From NCBI RefSeq assembly GCF_004363695.1, contig NZ_SNZC01000002.1, positions 712,787-776,786 on the forward strand: 64,000 nucleotides of DNA, in the 5' to 3' direction. The notes under the pieces were generated by a model, which made no database searches, was not told where the DNA came from, and was given only the letters and a program-made list of their open reading frames with translations. This DNA is from Flavobacterium cheniae. GTDB lineage: Bacteria; Bacteroidota; Bacteroidia; Flavobacteriales; Flavobacteriaceae. The position numbers and the translations under genes were made by a program. This document shows, piece by piece, positions 62,801 to 64,000 of this stretch (positions within the stretch are counted from its first letter, which is position 1; every line of letters begins with the position of its first letter).

Positions 62801-64000
62801 CGAGTTTCATCTCCGATGAGAAGATTAGATTATACTGCATGGTCATCACCTGTGTCGGGTCAACAATTATTGGCTTTTTCACCAAATACAATTAGTACTC
62901 GTTTTTATGAGTATTTGTTTACAGGAACTACTACGCCAACGGCTTATCAATCAGTTACTCCAACGAATAATTTCATTTCAGGTAAAGGGTATATGATTCG
63001 TGTTGCGGATAACTGGCCGGCTACTATTGCATCGGCTTATAATGGTCAGTTTTTTGGAACTCCTATTAATGGAATTGTTTCTCAAAATGTTGGAGTAGGT
63101 TATAATCTTTTAGGAAATCCTTATCCATCACCAATTAATGCAGATAAGTTTTTATTAGATAACTCATCTGTTGGAACGCTTTATTTTTGGACCAATACAA
63201 CTCCAGCTTCAGGAGGCGTTTACCCGCAAAATAATTTTGCCTCTTACACAACTTTAGGTGGTGCAGCCGCTTTCGGAAGTGCTATTATTCCAAATGGAAT
63301 TATTCAAACTGGACAAGGTTTTTATGTGTTAAGTGCTGCAGCAAATAATGTAAATTTTGCAAACGATTTGAGAGAGAATGCTTCTGTTTCTACACAGTTT
63401 TACAGAAATTCAAATGCGACAACATCTGTGACAGAAAAACATAGAATTTGGTTAAACTTAAATGATGCTAATGTTTCTTACAATCAAACTTTAGTTGGAT
63501 ATACAGATGGTGCGACTTCAGGATTTGACAACGCAATAGATGGAAGAATTTTAGATGATTCTAAACCGATGTTATACTCTGTTTTAAATGCTGATAAATT
63601 AGTAATTCAAGGAAAAGGATTGCCTTTTACTGATGAGGATATTGTACCTTTAGGATTAAAGGTTCTAGTACCAGGAAACTATACTATTTCGTTAGAAAAT
63701 GTTGATGGATTGTTTGTTAATCAGGATGTTTTTGTAAAAGATACGGATACAAATGTTATCCACAATATCAAACAAGGTCCTTATTCATTTACATCACAAG
63801 AAGGAACATTTGAAAATCGTTTTGAATTGGTTTACAAAAACACAACTTTGGGAGGAGAAGATTTTGTTGATGAAAATGCATTAACAGTTTACACTTCAAA
63901 CAATGGAATTGTTTTAAATTCTTCAGCGTTAATTTCAGAAGTAGTTGTTTTTGATGTTTTAGGAAGAAAATTACACCAACAAACAGTTACTAATCAAGAT
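59873..64000 (+). CDS. Secreted M43-type zinc metalloprotease with T9SS tail (3' truncated)
   Basis: The frame is open from the ATG at 59873 to the right edge, 1376 codons. The signal peptide ends INAQ. The catalytic site HEVGHMFGLRH is at residues 292-302, followed by CNDTPLSD and QNYMDYSDDACMNIFT, the cysteine pattern and Met-turn of pappalysin-like M43 proteases. Beta-rich domains follow, with EDFEDPAGWLLLDTDGDG near residue 535 as a cleaved-adhesin-like domain. Then comes the shared TTWNGTAWSSG module and the start of a T9SS sorting domain. By comparison with the upstream paralogue about 25-30 residues are missing at the end. Confidence 0.88.
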   Translation, partial: MKKTYLFIVVFMLVCFQVINAQSKRIIEKNNSNSLISNSNSRENSLDSNFSESVNRARQFSPNGIVRCATSEYTKQKQKAGLAPSDEDFERWLAPRIQEIKRLRTLGRLPSVITIPVVVHVIHNGDAIGSNENIADGQVLSQITVFNQDFRRMVGTPGYNTNPVGADTTIEFCMAQIDPNGNPTNGIDRRNLGIVSFDNAAVETAKANTIWDPTKYLNMWTFSFGGDLAGVLGYAQFPTGSGLEGMPAADCIAGEASTDGVVCSFNTWGSRTIFPTGNYGGTQYDKGRTMTHEVGHMFGLRHIWGDGGCGVDDFCNDTPLSDAANFGCPTTNSCVDSPVDYNDQVQNYMDYSDDACMNIFTQDQKDRILAVLVNSPRRDDLLTSTVCNPVSVPYIQFKRQVCEQRVAKSIIEGNGCGYTEFTVPVNIDKAASANAVVSFFIDASSQANATDIQIMTPTVTFNSGSTADQNLVFRIFNDGVQEIDEELVISFTVNANGGNAVMNTEGNLFSLTIINDDVAPTLVETLNLIDEDFEDPAGWLLLDTDGDGRNWGLVNADGIGTAPNTISGTCAFSEKRLSYLSGSATNANPNNYFISPQVTIPSNASSVSFSYIVAGYDNTAQTRNAGNYSVYFTTSIANEAAILAGTVIQANAVVNENTSQLRTYNLLALAGQTGYIVFRHNNTGTTNVGLLLLDTVLLQAVATKNVQTEVNNPTRYQATFPSSGTIYTSDTTSGRVMANITSAASFNYGCTTVEVNRSQVSVGAPTANFIDTTAPNRVLSKTFYVNPANDNASGNFTIKLYFTEAEVAAWEAATGKSRTSLRIIKVVDNSISSVNSANYESFTISEVPATIGTFGTNVTFEATFNSNLRGGYAVGPATGLICGDFTTTWNGTAWSSGVPTKLHAVTISGNYSSSSNVEACSVTISSGANVVFNPNHTLIVGGNVVVNAGGSLTVENNAALRQLNDTAVNTGLITVKRVSSPMRRLDYTAWSSPVSGQQLLAFSPNTISTRFYEYLFTGTTTPTAYQSVTPTNNFISGKGYMIRVADNWPATIASAYNGQFFGTPINGIVSQNVGVGYNLLGNPYPSPINADKFLLDNSSVGTLYFWTNTTPASGGVYPQNNFASYTTLGGAAAFGSAIIPNGIIQTGQGFYVLSAAANNVNFANDLRENASVSTQFYRNSNATTSVTEKHRIWLNLNDANVSYNQTLVGYTDGATSGFDNAIDGRILDDSKPMLYSVLNADKLVIQGKGLPFTDEDIVPLGLKVLVPGNYTISLENVDGLFVNQDVFVKDTDTNVIHNIKQGPYSFTSQEGTFENRFELVYKNTTLGGEDFVDENALTVYTSNNGIVLNSSALISEVVVFDVLGRKLHQQTVTNQD
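63377..63999 (+). repeat. Near-identical 3' segment, copy in the M43 protease gene
   Basis: Partner of 59028-59650, offset 4349 bases. The match continues to within one base of the right edge; base 64000 (T) differs from 59651 (A) and changes Glu to Asp. Confidence 0.92.

Overview
The window looks like a chromosomal segment of a Flavobacterium-type member of the Bacteroidota. The DNA is AT-rich. Upstream regions often carry the Bacteroidota -7 box (TAnnTTTG) and lack an obvious Shine-Dalgarno. Several gene families are typical of the group: the IPExxxVDY protein beside pyk, a DUF6268 protein, the long form of PurF, and large secreted proteins with type IX secretion (T9SS) sorting tails. I saw no tRNA, rRNA, CRISPR array, prophage or transposase gene.

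Layout. 1-7.7 kb: the end of an M23 peptidase, pgi, a four-helix membrane protein, an RlpA-like protein, then a convergent pair (YCII-like lipoprotein and CYTH phosphatase), and a PF10136 membrane protein followed by dinB. 7.8-12.9 kb: a PAS protein, then the minus-strand block acpP-fabF-rnc and IPExxxVDY-pyk (fatty acid synthesis, RNA processing, glycolysis). 13-18.1 kb: purN and rnhA, an outer-membrane protein, a PfkB kinase and purF. 18.13-18.76 kb: the largest gap, holding three tandem copies of a structured, terminator-ended unit that is probably a small RNA. 18.7-28.3 kb: sodA, an AddA/RecB-like helicase-nuclease, kbl, an OmpA-family porin and the AddB-like partner. 28.3-39.1 kb: an alpha/beta hydrolase flanked by inverted repeats, a Pro-aminopeptidase, a secreted BNR/VPS10-type protein, ChaN, a lipoprotein and sdhCAB. 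39.2-50.2 kb: nitrilase-family amidase, Ig-like lipoprotein, ComF, glycyl-tRNA synthetase, a secreted M48-like protease with a partner, thiL and recX. 50.3-64 kb: three successive very large secreted proteins (a multidomain adhesin-like protein, a reprolysin-type metalloprotease and an M43 metalloprotease that runs off the right edge). They share a C-terminal module.

Function. Most of the window is housekeeping: central carbon metabolism (pgi, pyk, sdhCAB), purine synthesis (purN, purF), lipid synthesis (acpP, fabF), DNA repair and recombination (dinB, addAB-like pair, recX) and translation (glyS). The accessory content is the three-copy RNA-like array, the T9SS protein cluster with a recently homogenised 3' segment, and several kinds of short degenerate intergenic repeat that touch gene ends.

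Limits: all family assignments are by reading motifs, without searches. Promoters and terminators are called by pattern only.
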